Assembly: GCA_934149325.1 (NCBI GenBank)
Contig: CAKPEJ010000003.1
Coordinates: 1-64,000 of the forward strand
Source of the DNA: an uncultured Bacilli bacterium
GTDB taxonomy: Bacteria; Bacillota_I; Bacilli_A; RF39; UBA660
Direction: 5' to 3'
Length of the DNA: 64,000 nucleotides
Under the pieces are notes generated by a model that did no database searches, was not told the DNA's origin, and worked only from the letters and a program-made list of their open reading frames with translations. This document shows positions 29,319 to 38,450 of this stretch, one piece after another (position 1 is the stretch's first letter; the number at the start of each line of letters is the position of its first letter). The position numbers and the translations under genes were made by a program.

Positions 29319-29369
29319 GTAAATTTACTATCAAGTGTAAATTTACTTTAATAATTATATATGCTATAA
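29319..29369 (+). promoter_or_regulatory. HD-gene promoter with two identical palindromes
   Basis: Two copies of the perfect 10-bp palindrome GTAAATTTAC (29319-29328 and 29337-29346), 18 bp apart. The second overlaps a -35-like TTTACT, followed after 17 bp by TATAAT (~29365-29370). This looks like a tandem operator for an unidentified dimeric repressor. Confidence 0.5.
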
Positions 29370-29399
29370 TTAAACTCGCACAAAGAGGGTGTTAGGATT

Positions 29400-29894
29400 G
29401 TGTGTTATTTAGATGGAGAATATAATCAAATTGTTTATGATATACTTAATAACGAAGAATTTAAAAAATTAAAAAATATTGAACATCATGGTATGACTAG
29501 ATATGATCATTCACTTAGAGTTTCATATTATTCATATGTTCTTGCTAAAAAGATAGGTCTTGATTATGTATTAGTTTCAAGAGCAGGATTGCTTCATGAT
29601 TTCTTTTTTAGTGAAGATGATAGAACAAAAAAAGATAGATTAGTATCAACATTTGTTCATCCTAAATTTGCGGTTGAAAATTCACTAAAATACTTTTCAA
29701 TAACAGAAAAAGAAAAAAATATAATAGAATCTCATATGTTTCCTTTATATAAGACTTTACCTAAATATAGTGAAAGTTGGCTTGTTAGTATAGTTGATAA
29801 AGTAGTAGCGACATATGAATTTAGTCAAAAATTTAAATTTAAACTTGATTATGCAACTAATTTAATGATTTTGTTTATTATAAGCAAACTTTAA
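29400..29894 (+). CDS. HD-domain phosphohydrolase
   Basis: A 164-residue HD superfamily protein. The metal ligands are visible: HHGMTRYDHSLRVSYY (first His set), AGLLHDFF (HD), and downstream HPKFAVENS, IIESHMFP and SIVDKVVATYEF. Proteins of this short type act on nucleotides or other phosphate esters; the substrate is unknown. Start is GTG 29400 (an in-frame ATT lies just upstream, with GAGGGTG further up). The C-terminus ends only 16 bases before the left recombination site, but the family length suggests it is complete. Confidence 0.75.
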   Translation: MCYLDGEYNQIVYDILNNEEFKKLKNIEHHGMTRYDHSLRVSYYSYVLAKKIGLDYVLVSRAGLLHDFFFSEDDRTKKDRLVSTFVHPKFAVENSLKYFSITEKEKNIIESHMFPLYKTLPKYSESWLVSIVDKVVATYEFSQKFKFKLDYATNLMILFIISKL

Positions 29895-31148
29895 ATTAGT
29901 TTTTTTATTTATCAAATATAGGACACCAATACCAAAAGCTGTTGTTGCTAACTCAACTGGTCCAACTTTATCTAAATCAAATAAAATACCTGTTGCTTCA
30001 CCATTTAAATCTATTCCAGTTTTTTTACCAAATCCAAATTTATTTATATAACTAAATAATTTTTCTTTTCCAAGTCTTTGACCTAATGCAACAAATCCAG
30101 GGTTACATGAATTTTCAACAACTTGAAGAAAAGTTTGAGATCCATGACCACCACTTTTCCAACATTTTATTTTTGCATTCGCAACTCTTACACTACCACC
30201 ATCATAAAAATGTTCTTCAGTTAAATTAACAAGATTTTCTTCTAAAGATGATGCAAGAGTAATTATTTTGAATGTTGATCCTGGTTCATAATTCATCCAA
30301 ATAGGTAAATTCCTATTAATTTCTTCTAATGAGTATTTTTGATAATTCGCAGGATCAAAATTAGGTCTTGAACTCATCGCTAGTATTTCACCAGAGTTAG
30401 GATCCATCGCAATCGCAAGTGCATGTTCAGGATTATATTTAGTAACTACATTATCAAGTTCTCTTTCAACAGATAATTGTATATCATTATTTATTGTTAA
30501 CTCTATATTAATTCCATCAGCTGGTTCTTCATATATTTCATTTAGTTTTAATTTATTACCCTTAGCGTCTGAAAAATATTTTATAGATCCATAAGCACCT
30601 GTCAAATATTTATTATATTGTAATTCAAGTCCTGATAATCCTTGATTGTCTATTCCTACATATCCTAAAACATGTGATAGGTTTTTGTCATAAACATAAT
30701 TTCTTTTTGATTCTTTTACTAAATAAACTCCATCTATTTTTAAAGCATTTATCTTATCTGCAACTTCAAAAGGTAATCTTCTTCCTTCTGGATGTACTCT
30801 TTCTATAGATGTCTTTTTATTTACGTGTTTACTCATTTCTTCTTCATCAATATTTAATATTTCAGCAAGTTTCTTTGTTGCAGTTTTTTTATCCTTTATT
30901 TGATTTGGTATTAAAACTAAACTTGTAGTTGTAACATTATTCGCAAGAACAGTTAAATTTCTGTCGTAAATAATACCTCTATTTCCTTCAATAGGTAAGT
31001 TTCTACTCCATAAATCATTTGAGAGAGTTGTAAGTTTTTTATATTCAATTACTTGTATATATAAAACTTTTAATAATACTATTACAAACAACATAATTAC
31101 TATTACAAAAAATAATCTAATTTTTAAATGAATATCTTTAACAAACAC
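29862..31148 (-). CDS. spoVD: N-terminal part (406 native codons) of a recombinationally split SpoVD-type PBP
   Basis: SpoVD is the sporulation-specific class B transpeptidase needed for spore cortex peptidoglycan. This half has a membrane anchor (residues ~10-32), the dimerisation domain from RGIIYDRNLTVLANN, and two of three active-site motifs: STFK (291-294) and SCN (347-349). After TTAFG (residue 406) the frame leaves the family and adds 22 unrelated residues. KTG is missing, so the product as encoded here cannot be an active transpeptidase. The rest of the gene is at 40941-41630 on the other strand. Start is GTG 31148 after AGAGGTGG. Upstream is a sigma-E-like promoter. Confidence 0.93.
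   Translation of the reverse strand: MFVKDIHLKIRLFFVIVIMLFVIVLLKVLYIQVIEYKKLTTLSNDLWSRNLPIEGNRGIIYDRNLTVLANNVTTTSLVLIPNQIKDKKTATKKLAEILNIDEEEMSKHVNKKTSIERVHPEGRRLPFEVADKINALKIDGVYLVKESKRNYVYDKNLSHVLGYVGIDNQGLSGLELQYNKYLTGAYGSIKYFSDAKGNKLKLNEIYEEPADGINIELTINNDIQLSVERELDNVVTKYNPEHALAIAMDPNSGEILAMSSRPNFDPANYQKYSLEEINRNLPIWMNYEPGSTFKIITLASSLEENLVNLTEEHFYDGGSVRVANAKIKCWKSGGHGSQTFLQVVENSCNPGFVALGQRLGKEKLFSYINKFGFGKKTGIDLNGEATGILFDLDKVGPVELATTAFGIGVLYLINKKTNLKFAYNKQNH
29910..29956 (-). other. Left recombination junction (attL-like): spoVD arm joined to attP arm
   Basis: Read on the minus strand, spoVD coding sequence (GCAACAACAGC) runs into the core TTTTGG (complement at 29932-29937). It then leaves the gene into TATT and the arm GGTGTCCTATATTTGATA, whose complement at 29910-29927 is TATCAAATATAGGACACC. 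The right junction has the matching arm with one difference. The split of the conserved motif AFG|QGV occurs here. Confidence 0.85.
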
Positions 31149-31165
31149 ATGTCCACCTCTAATAA

Positions 31166-31194
31166 AATATATGTAATTATAATTCTGATATGAA
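31166..31194 (-). promoter_or_regulatory. Candidate sigma-E promoter of spoVD
   Basis: On the minus strand: TTCATATC (complement of 31187-31194), 13-bp spacer, CATATATT (complement of 31166-31173), then about 18 bases to the GTG start. This resembles the sigma-E consensus (ATATT-like -35, CATACAAT-like -10). Family knowledge: B. subtilis spoVD is sigma-E-controlled. Confidence 0.55.
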
Positions 31195-31257
31195 AATAAA
31201 AAAATCTTTACTTGAAGGCGTTTTTATGTATAATAATATGTTAGGTGAGGATTATAT

Positions 31258-32256
31258 ATGAAAATAGAAATGATGGAATACTTATCAAATAAAATAAGTG
31301 ATGTTAATATACAAAAAAAGGTTATAGAAGTTTTAGATGGAATGAATTTTTTAGAAACAAAAGAAATTGTTAATGCATTAGAAGAATGTGATTTTAATGA
31401 ATATGCGATTGATTTAGTTATTAATGAAAATGTATTAAAAACAAGAACAGTAGAAGAACAAATAAGATTAATAGAAGTTTTAAAAGACAGTAATTATAAC
31501 TATAATGTATATAATATATATAATATAATAACAAATCCTTATGTATTAAAAAATAGAACAGTAGAAGATCAAATAAGATTAATAGAAGTTTTAAAAGAAA
31601 ATGATTATAATGAAGATGTTTATGAAATAATAACAAATCCTTATGTATTAAAAAATAGAACAGTAGAAGATCAAATAAGATTAATAGAAGTTTTAAAGAA
31701 TAGCGATTATAACTATGATGTTTATGAAATAATAGTAGATTTACAATTATTAAAAAATAGAACGATAGAAGAACAAATAAAACTAATTGAAGTATTAAAA
31801 GAATGTGATTTTGAAGATAGAGTATGGAGAGTAGCAGTATCTTCAAATGTATTAGAAAATAGAACGATAGAAGAACAAATAAAACTAATTGAAGTATTAA
31901 AAGAATGTGATTTTGAAGATAGAGTATGGAGAGTAGCAGTATCTTCAAATGTATTAGAAAATAGAACGATAGAAGACCAAATAAAACTAATAGAAGTTTT
32001 AAAGAATAGTGATTATAATAAGAATGTTTATGAAATAATAATAGATTCAGAAATTTTAAAAAACAGAACAATGGAAGAACAAATAAAGATGATTGAGTTA
32101 TTGAAAATACAAAAGGTATATCATGATGAAAATATTAATAATATATTACCATTAAAAGATTTTAAAAGTGATTTAAAAGAATTAAAGAGTAAAATGGGAG
32201 AAGATGTTGATATAAAAAGTGATACAATGGTAAAAGTGTATAATCCAAAAGAGTAA
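31258..32256 (+). CDS. Cytoplasmic 34-residue helical repeat protein
   Basis: A 332-residue protein without signal or membrane segments. Residues ~60-285 are seven consecutive repeats of about 34 residues with the pattern VLKNRTVEDQIRLIEVLK then a variable NDYNEDVYEII-type stretch, predicted as pairs of helices in a solenoid. Two adjacent repeats (nt ~31786-31950) are identical at the protein level and nearly so in DNA, indicating recent duplication. I recognise no named family; a protein-binding scaffold is plausible. A candidate promoter (TTTACT, 16 bp, TATAAT) lies just upstream. It is divergent from the spoVD half, inside the invertible segment. Confidence 0.7.
   Translation: MKIEMMEYLSNKISDVNIQKKVIEVLDGMNFLETKEIVNALEECDFNEYAIDLVINENVLKTRTVEEQIRLIEVLKDSNYNYNVYNIYNIITNPYVLKNRTVEDQIRLIEVLKENDYNEDVYEIITNPYVLKNRTVEDQIRLIEVLKNSDYNYDVYEIIVDLQLLKNRTIEEQIKLIEVLKECDFEDRVWRVAVSSNVLENRTIEEQIKLIEVLKECDFEDRVWRVAVSSNVLENRTIEDQIKLIEVLKNSDYNKNVYEIIIDSEILKNRTMEEQIKMIELLKIQKVYHDENINNILPLKDFKSDLKELKSKMGEDVDIKSDTMVKVYNPKE
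31435..32110 (+). repeat. Seven 102-bp tandem repeats in the helical-repeat gene
   Basis: The 102-bp unit encodes xLxxRTxEEQIxLIEVLK plus ~16 variable residues. Units 4 and 5 (ending VWRVAVSSN) are essentially exact copies. The number of units could change by slippage. Confidence 0.85.
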
Positions 32257-32277
32257 GCAATTAACTTACTTTTTTTA
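32252..32277 (+). terminator. Terminator after the repeat-protein gene
   Basis: Stem AGTAAG / CTTACT (32252-32257 / 32265-32270) followed by Ts. Confidence 0.75.
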
Positions 32278-32363
32278 CATTAAAATTAACATTTTTTGTT
32301 ATTCTATTTACATTTTTACTTATTTTGTTATATAATAATTTAGTCGAAAGAGGAGTGAATAAA

Positions 32364-33776
32364 ATGCAAAAGACAAAAATGATTTGTGGAATAGGACCAG
32401 CAACACAAGACTGGGAAGTATTTAAAAAATTAGTAGAAAATGGAATGAATGTTGTTCGTGTTAATTTTTCTCATGCTACTGATGAAGAAAGAAGAATTGA
32501 TGAAGAATTAGCAATAAGAGCAAGAAAAGAATTAGGTAAGAATGTAGCAATTTTATTTGATACAAAAGGACCAGATTTAAGAACTTGTGAATTTGAAAAC
32601 AATGAAATTGAATTTGTTGAAGGAAATACTATTAGAATTGTTAGAGAATCAGTTATAGGTAACAAGGAAAGAATTAGTTTTAATTTTCCTCAAGTAATTG
32701 ATAATTTAAAAGTTGGAACAATGATATTATTAAATGATGGATTTGTAAGACTTGAAGTTATTTCAGTTGAAGAAGATGGAGTTACTTGTAAAATATTAGA
32801 TAGTGCAAATTTAATAAGTAGACGTGGAACTAATATTCCAGGTGTAGACTTAAATATACCATTTATATCAGAAGCAGATGAAGCTGATATTAAATATGCT
32901 TGTGAACATGATGGAGATTATCTTGGAATATCATTTGTTTCAAGTGCTGATGATGTAAGAGCAGCTAGAAAATTACTTGAAAAATATGGTAAACCAGATA
33001 TGCAAATTTTATCTAAAATTGAAACTGCAAAAGCAATTGAAAATATAGATGAAATTATAGATGAAACAGATGGTATTATAGTAGCTAGAGGTGACTTAAG
33101 TGTTGAAGTACCATTTATAGAAGTACCAGTTTTACAAAAAGAAATTTTAAGAAAATGTCGTGAAAAAGGAAAAATTTGTATTGTAGCTACTGAAATGCTT
33201 AAGAGTATGTGTAAAAATTCAAGACCTACAAAGGCTGAATTAACAGATGTTTCAACAGCTGTATTTGATGGAGCAGATGCTGTATGGTTAAGTGATGAAA
33301 CTACAATTGGTGCTCATCCAGATTTAGCTTCTCAATATTTAGGAGAAATTTGTGGAGTTGCAGAAAAACATTATAATGAATATGCTACAAGATATAATGT
33401 GGAAACTACACATGATGTACACGATATAATTGCTCAAGGTGTTACAAAAGCAGCTGATGATTTAGATGTTAAATTAATAGTTGCATCTACAATGAGTGGA
33501 TTTACAGCACAAAAAATTAGTAATTTAAAACCAGATGCATTTATTTTAGCACCAGTACCAAATGAAAAAATCGCAAGAAGATTAGTTCTTAATTGGGGAG
33601 TATATCCAGTTGTTGTTCCTGAGTATACATCTACTGATGAAGTAGTTTCAATTGGTCTTGAAAAAGCAAAAGAATTTATGGATTTAAAACAAGGAGATAA
33701 AGTAATTATAACTGGAGGTTTCCCTAATACAGGAGACAAAGTTACAAACTTTATGAAAATAGAAGAAATAAAATAA
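32364..33776 (+). CDS. pyk: Pyruvate kinase
   Basis: A 470-residue glycolytic enzyme converting PEP and ADP to pyruvate and ATP. Motifs: KTKMICGIGPATQ (N-terminus), NVVRVNFSHA, LFDTKGPDLRT, NDGFVRLEV, ISFVSSADDV, the active-site region IEVPFIEV/ARGDLSVEVP, and ATEMLKSMCKNSRPTKAE. It lacks the extra C-terminal PEP-utiliser domain of Bacillus Pyk. ATG 32364 follows AGAGGAGTG; in-frame upstream codons are not needed. It is a core metabolic gene carried inside the invertible segment; orientation should not matter if its promoter is local. Confidence 0.96.
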   Translation: MQKTKMICGIGPATQDWEVFKKLVENGMNVVRVNFSHATDEERRIDEELAIRARKELGKNVAILFDTKGPDLRTCEFENNEIEFVEGNTIRIVRESVIGNKERISFNFPQVIDNLKVGTMILLNDGFVRLEVISVEEDGVTCKILDSANLISRRGTNIPGVDLNIPFISEADEADIKYACEHDGDYLGISFVSSADDVRAARKLLEKYGKPDMQILSKIETAKAIENIDEIIDETDGIIVARGDLSVEVPFIEVPVLQKEILRKCREKGKICIVATEMLKSMCKNSRPTKAELTDVSTAVFDGADAVWLSDETTIGAHPDLASQYLGEICGVAEKHYNEYATRYNVETTHDVHDIIAQGVTKAADDLDVKLIVASTMSGFTAQKISNLKPDAFILAPVPNEKIARRLVLNWGVYPVVVPEYTSTDEVVSIGLEKAKEFMDLKQGDKVIITGGFPNTGDKVTNFMKIEEIK

Positions 33777-33782
33777 TATTTT

Positions 33783-33813
33783 AATAGGCACTTTAAAAAG
33801 TGTCTATTTTTTC
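33783..33813 (+). terminator. Terminator after pyk
   Basis: Stem AATAGGCACTTT / AAAGTGTCTATT (33783-33794 / 33797-33808) and T run. Confidence 0.85.
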
Positions 33814-33815
33814 TT

Positions 33816-33862
33816 GACTTAAGATATATAAGTGGTATAATTGTTTTTGTTAGTTACCTAAC
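33816..33862 (+). promoter_or_regulatory. Promoter and dyad operator of the MarR-ABC operon
   Basis: TTGACT, 16-bp spacer, TATAAT, then the dyad GTTAG-TTAC-CTAAC (33849-33862) at the expected transcript start. Position suits autorepression by the MarR protein encoded next. Confidence 0.6.
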
Positions 33863-33878
33863 AAAATAGAGGGATGTT

Positions 33879-34316
33879 ATGAAAAAGTTAATAGGGTATG
33901 AAATAAAAAACTTAAATAATATGATAGAAAGAAAAATAATAAATGTTCATAAGCCATTAAAAAGTGAATGTATTATAACACCAATACAGGTAAAAATAAT
34001 AGAATATATTATGGAGAATAATAGTAATACAGTCTATCAAAGGGATGTAGAAAAATATTTAAATTTAAGAAGATCTACTATTTCTGGTATTTTGCAAACA
34101 ATGGAGAAGAACAATATTATTATAAGAGTTAATTCAAAGGTTGATGCAAGAAGTAAAGAGATAAAATTAACTGATAGATGCTTATCAAAGGTTAATTTTT
34201 TAAAGGGAAAAACAATTGATTTTGAAAATAAAATTAAGTGTGGTATTTCAAATGAAGAATTAGATGTCTTTTTTTCTGTTATAGATAAGATAAAAAATAA
34301 TGTTGAAAAATTATAG
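33879..34316 (+). CDS. MarR-family transcriptional regulator
   Basis: A 145-residue winged-helix protein: TPIQVKIIEYIMENNSN, recognition region DVEKYLNLRRSTISGILQTME and wing VNSKVDARSKEIKLTD match MarR. It probably represses the two ABC exporter genes that follow by 28 bases, through the dyad at 33849-33862. Ligand unknown. Confidence 0.85.
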   Translation: MKKLIGYEIKNLNNMIERKIINVHKPLKSECIITPIQVKIIEYIMENNSNTVYQRDVEKYLNLRRSTISGILQTMEKNNIIIRVNSKVDARSKEIKLTDRCLSKVNFLKGKTIDFENKIKCGISNEELDVFFSVIDKIKNNVEKL

Positions 34317-34343
34317 GTAACTATGTAATGAAAGGATGATAAT

Positions 34344-36107
34344 ATGTTAAAGTTATTTAAAAATTTTAATAAAAAAGATTATGGTGTAATATTATTATCT
34401 TTAATTTTAATTGTTATTCAAGTTTGGTTAGAATTAAAGATGCCAGATTATATGTCTGAGATAACTGTTTTAGTTCAAACTGAAGGAAGTAAAATGAAGG
34501 ATATATTGATGAATGGTGGATATATGCTTTTATGTGCTTTTGGAAGTTTAATTTCATCAGTTTTTGTTGGATATTTAGCTGCAAAACTTTCTTCTGTTTT
34601 TTCTATGAAAACAAGAAAAAAATTATTTAACAAAGTTGAAGATTTAAGTACAAGTGAAGTTAAGAATTTTTCATGTAGTAGTTTAATTACTAGGACTACA
34701 AATGATATAACACAAATAGAAATGCTTATAGCTATGGGACTTCAATTAATGATTAAGGCCCCAATAACAGCAGTTTGGGCAGTTTCTAAAATAGTTAATA
34801 AAAATTTCGAATGGAGTGTTATTACAGGAGTTGCAGTACTAATATTATTAACAGTAATAGGAATATTAACTTTAATAGTTATACCTAAGTTTAAAGTTGT
34901 TCAAAAACTTACTGATAAATTAAATAGTGTTACTAGAGAAAATTTAACAGGTATAAGAGTGGTTAGAGCTTTTAATGCAGAAAAATATCAAGAAGATAAG
35001 TTTGAAGATGTAAATAACAAACTTACAAATCAACAACTATTTAACCAAAGAACATTTTCTATAATGTCACCAACAATGTATTTAGTTATGAATTTTTTAA
35101 CACTATCTATTTATTTTGTAGGTGCTTATTTAATAAAAGATTCTTTATTAGTTGATAAGTTATCTTTATTTGGAGATATGGTTGTATTTTCATCTTATGC
35201 AATGCAAGTTATAATGTCATTTTTAATGCTTGCGATGATATTTATGATGCTTCCAAGGGCATCAGTTTCAGCAAAACGTATTAATGAAGTATTAGATACA
35301 GATATAAGTGTAAAAGATGGCACTTTAGATAATCCTAAAACTGATGAAGTTGGAACTGTTGAATTTAAAAATGTATCATTTAAATATCCAGATGCTGAAG
35401 AATATTTAATAAATAATATTTCATTTAAAGCAGAAAAGGGAGAGGTAGTTGCATTTATTGGATCAACTGGTTCGGGAAAATCAACTTTAATAAATTTAAT
35501 CCCAAGATTTTATGATGCGACTGATGGTGAGATATTAGTTGATGGAATAAATGTAAAGGATTATAAATTTGAAAGTTTATATAACAAATTAGGTTGTGTT
35601 CCACAAAAGGCCGTTATGTTTGATGGAACTGTTAATTATAATGTTTCTTATGGCGATAATGGTAAAGGTAAAAAAAGTGAAAAGACAATAAAAGAGGCAA
35701 TAGAAGTTGCTCAAGGAACAGAATTTGTTCTTAAAATGGATAATAAATATAGTTCACATATTTCACAAGGTGGAAGTAATATATCAGGTGGACAAAAACA
35801 AAGACTTGCAATCGCAAGAGCAATTGCGCGTAATCCAGAAATATATATATTTGATGATTCTTTTTCTGCTCTTGACTACAAGACTGATTCAGTATTAAGA
35901 AAAGAATTAAAAAAATATACAAAGAATGCTACTACATTGATTGTAGCGCAAAGAATAGGTACTATAATGAATGCAGATAAGATTATTGTACTTGATAATG
36001 GTGAGTGTGTTGGAATGGGAACACATAAAGAATTACTTAAAAATTGTGAAGTTTATAAGCAAATAGCTTTATCACAATTGTCAAAGGAGGAACTTGAAAA
36101 TGAATAG
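34344..36107 (+). CDS. ABC exporter half-transporter, degenerate-site subunit
   Basis: A 587-residue fusion of six membrane segments and an ATPase domain. Walker A is GSTGSGKST, the signature SGGQKQR, and Walker B ends IFDDSFSALD, with Asp where the catalytic Glu should be. This is the hallmark of the degenerate subunit of heterodimeric type IV exporters (TM287/BmrC type). It overlaps the partner gene by 8 bases. Likely a multidrug or peptide exporter under MarR control. Confidence 0.88.
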   Translation: MLKLFKNFNKKDYGVILLSLILIVIQVWLELKMPDYMSEITVLVQTEGSKMKDILMNGGYMLLCAFGSLISSVFVGYLAAKLSSVFSMKTRKKLFNKVEDLSTSEVKNFSCSSLITRTTNDITQIEMLIAMGLQLMIKAPITAVWAVSKIVNKNFEWSVITGVAVLILLTVIGILTLIVIPKFKVVQKLTDKLNSVTRENLTGIRVVRAFNAEKYQEDKFEDVNNKLTNQQLFNQRTFSIMSPTMYLVMNFLTLSIYFVGAYLIKDSLLVDKLSLFGDMVVFSSYAMQVIMSFLMLAMIFMMLPRASVSAKRINEVLDTDISVKDGTLDNPKTDEVGTVEFKNVSFKYPDAEEYLINNISFKAEKGEVVAFIGSTGSGKSTLINLIPRFYDATDGEILVDGINVKDYKFESLYNKLGCVPQKAVMFDGTVNYNVSYGDNGKGKKSEKTIKEAIEVAQGTEFVLKMDNKYSSHISQGGSNISGGQKQRLAIARAIARNPEIYIFDDSFSALDYKTDSVLRKELKKYTKNATTLIVAQRIGTIMNADKIIVLDNGECVGMGTHKELLKNCEVYKQIALSQLSKEELENE

Positions 36108-38421
36108 AAAAGAAAATACTCCTAAAAAAATGAATCATGGACCAAATATACAGATAGAAAAAGCAAAAGATTTTAAAGGTTCTATAAAAAGATTATTTAA
36201 TGAACTTGATGGATTCAAATCTTTAATATTAGTTGCATTTATTTTAGCTTGTGCTGGAAGTATTTTATCAATATTAGCGCCAGATAAATTATCAAGTTTA
36301 ACAAATGAAATAAGTAAAGGACTTGTAATAGATACAAAGAATTTTAAATTAATAACTAAAAATGTTACAAATAGCCTAACTGAAGAAAATTTAGGAAAGG
36401 TTATGCCATATATTATAAATATAGATGAAAATTCTGTGTTAAAAGTTATGACTTCCACTGATATATCAGATTCTGATAAAGAAAAGTTTAAAAATATATT
36501 GTCTGATAAAGATAATATGCAAAAAAATATTTCAAATTTATCTGATGATGTATTAAATGTATTATTAGAAGATTCTAAATATAATGATATAACTATAACA
36601 AAGAGCGATAAAAAAGAATTTTTAAAGAATATTAATAATAAAGAAAATATTTCTTTTCCAAATTCTATAGCAAAGATAATATTTAAACCTTTTAAAGTTG
36701 ATAATGAAACTATATCAGAGTTAGATCAAGAAAAATTTTTAAGTATATCAAGTAAGATGGATAAAAAGTCTTCATCAAAAGAGTTATATTCATCAATTGA
36801 TAAAATGCATAAAAGTATAAAAAAAGTAGTAGAACCAACAATGAATATGAAAAAAATAAAGAAGATAGGTATATTACTTTCATCATTTTATATTCTTAGT
36901 GCAATATTTACATTTGTTCAATCTTTAATAATGGCAACAGTTTCAAATAAATTTGCTAAAAAGTTAAGAAGCAATATATCAAATAAGATAAATAAGATGC
37001 CACTTAAATATTTTGATAAACATCAATCAGGAGATATATTATCGAGAGTTACAAATGATGTTGATACAATTGCTCAAACAATGAATCAATCATTAGGAAC
37101 ATTAGTAAGTTCTATAACATTATTTTTAGGTACAATTATTATGATGTTTTATACAAATTATATAATGGCTATAACAGCAATTGTATCAAGTTTATTAGGA
37201 TTTATGTTTATGTTTTCTGTACTTGCAAAAAGTCAAAAATACTTTACCATGAAACAAACTGAACTTGGTAATTTAAATGGTCATATTGAAGAAGTTTATT
37301 CTGGACTTAATGTTGTAAAAGTTTATAATGGGAAAAAAGAATCTAATGAAAAATTTGATAAATATAATAAAAGAGTATATGAAGCAAATAGAAAAAGTCA
37401 ATTTTTATCAGGTTTAATGATGCCTATGATGGGATTTATTGGTAATTTTAGTTATGTTATGGTATGTCTAGTAGGTGCTCTTCTTACAATGAATGATGTT
37501 ATAAGTTTTGGTGTAATAGTAGCATTTATAGTTTATGTAAGATTATTTACATCACCACTTTCTCAAATTGCGCAAGCTATGAATTCTCTTCAATCAACTG
37601 CAGCAGCATCTGAAAGAGTATTTGAATTTGTTGATGAAGAAGAAATGAGTAATGAGAAAAAAATAAAAAAATATTTAAATAAAGATAAAGTAAAAGGTAA
37701 AATTGAATTTGATCATGTTATGTTTAAATATGATGGAAACGAAAATCCTACAATAAAAGATTTTAATGCAAAAATAAAACCTGGACAAAAAGTTGCTATA
37801 GTAGGTCCAACTGGTGCTGGTAAGACTACAATGGTTAATTTACTTATGAAGTTTTATGAAATAAATTCTGGAGATATAAGAATTGATGATGTTTCTACTA
37901 AAGAATTATCAAGGAAAAATATTCACGAATTATTTACAATGGTACTTCAAGATACTTGGTTATTTGAAGGAACAATAAAAGAAAATATTATATATAATAG
38001 AAAGAATGTAACTGACGAGAAAGTAAAAGAAGTATGCAAAATAGTAGGACTTGATCATTTTATTAGAACTATGCCAAAAGGATATAATTCTTTTGTATCT
38101 GATAATGACAGTGTTTCAGCAGGACAAAGACAATTACTAACAATCGCAAGAAGTATGATTAATGATTCACCATTTTTAATACTTGATGAAGCAACAAGTA
38201 ATGTTGACACAAGAACAGAAGAACTTGTTCAAAAGGCAATGGATAAATTAACAGAAGGAAAAACTTCATTTATAATTGCTCATAGACTTTCAACTATAAA
38301 AAATGCTGATTTAATTCTTGTTATGAAAGATGGAAATATAATAGAACAAGGATCACATAATGAGTTAATGAAAAAGAAAGGTTTTTATTCTGAATTATAT
38401 AATTCGCAATTTGAAAAATAA
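36100..38421 (+). CDS. ABC exporter half-transporter, catalytic-site subunit with large extracytoplasmic insertion
   Basis: A ~773-residue partner subunit. Walker A GPTGAGKTT, signature VSAGQRQ, Walker B LILDEATSNVD with the catalytic Glu. Between the first two membrane segments is a ~180-residue Lys/Asp/Ser-rich insertion (residues ~65-250), comparable to, but longer than, the extracellular domain of BmrD. ATG 36100 is preferred to TTG 36094 because of AAGGAGG spacing. It ends at a strong hairpin terminator. Confidence 0.88.
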   Translation: MNRKENTPKKMNHGPNIQIEKAKDFKGSIKRLFNELDGFKSLILVAFILACAGSILSILAPDKLSSLTNEISKGLVIDTKNFKLITKNVTNSLTEENLGKVMPYIINIDENSVLKVMTSTDISDSDKEKFKNILSDKDNMQKNISNLSDDVLNVLLEDSKYNDITITKSDKKEFLKNINNKENISFPNSIAKIIFKPFKVDNETISELDQEKFLSISSKMDKKSSSKELYSSIDKMHKSIKKVVEPTMNMKKIKKIGILLSSFYILSAIFTFVQSLIMATVSNKFAKKLRSNISNKINKMPLKYFDKHQSGDILSRVTNDVDTIAQTMNQSLGTLVSSITLFLGTIIMMFYTNYIMAITAIVSSLLGFMFMFSVLAKSQKYFTMKQTELGNLNGHIEEVYSGLNVVKVYNGKKESNEKFDKYNKRVYEANRKSQFLSGLMMPMMGFIGNFSYVMVCLVGALLTMNDVISFGVIVAFIVYVRLFTSPLSQIAQAMNSLQSTAAASERVFEFVDEEEMSNEKKIKKYLNKDKVKGKIEFDHVMFKYDGNENPTIKDFNAKIKPGQKVAIVGPTGAGKTTMVNLLMKFYEINSGDIRIDDVSTKELSRKNIHELFTMVLQDTWLFEGTIKENIIYNRKNVTDEKVKEVCKIVGLDHFIRTMPKGYNSFVSDNDSVSAGQRQLLTIARSMINDSPFLILDEATSNVDTRTEELVQKAMDKLTEGKTSFIIAHRLSTIKNADLILVMKDGNIIEQGSHNELMKKKGFYSELYNSQFEK

Positions 38422-38422
38422 T

Positions 38423-38450
38423 GAATATGCAAATGCATATTCTTTTTTTT
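38423..38450 (+). terminator. Terminator after the ABC exporter operon
   Basis: Stem GAATATGC / GCATATTC (38423-38430 / 38435-38442), AAAT loop, eight Ts. Confidence 0.88.

Noticed and set aside
29400..29894. HD-domain gene truncated by the inversion
   Set aside because: Its stop codon precedes the recombination arm and the length fits short HD proteins.
31435..32110. CRISPR or intergenic tandem repeat
   Set aside because: The 102-bp repeats are in frame within one intact gene with protein-level conservation.
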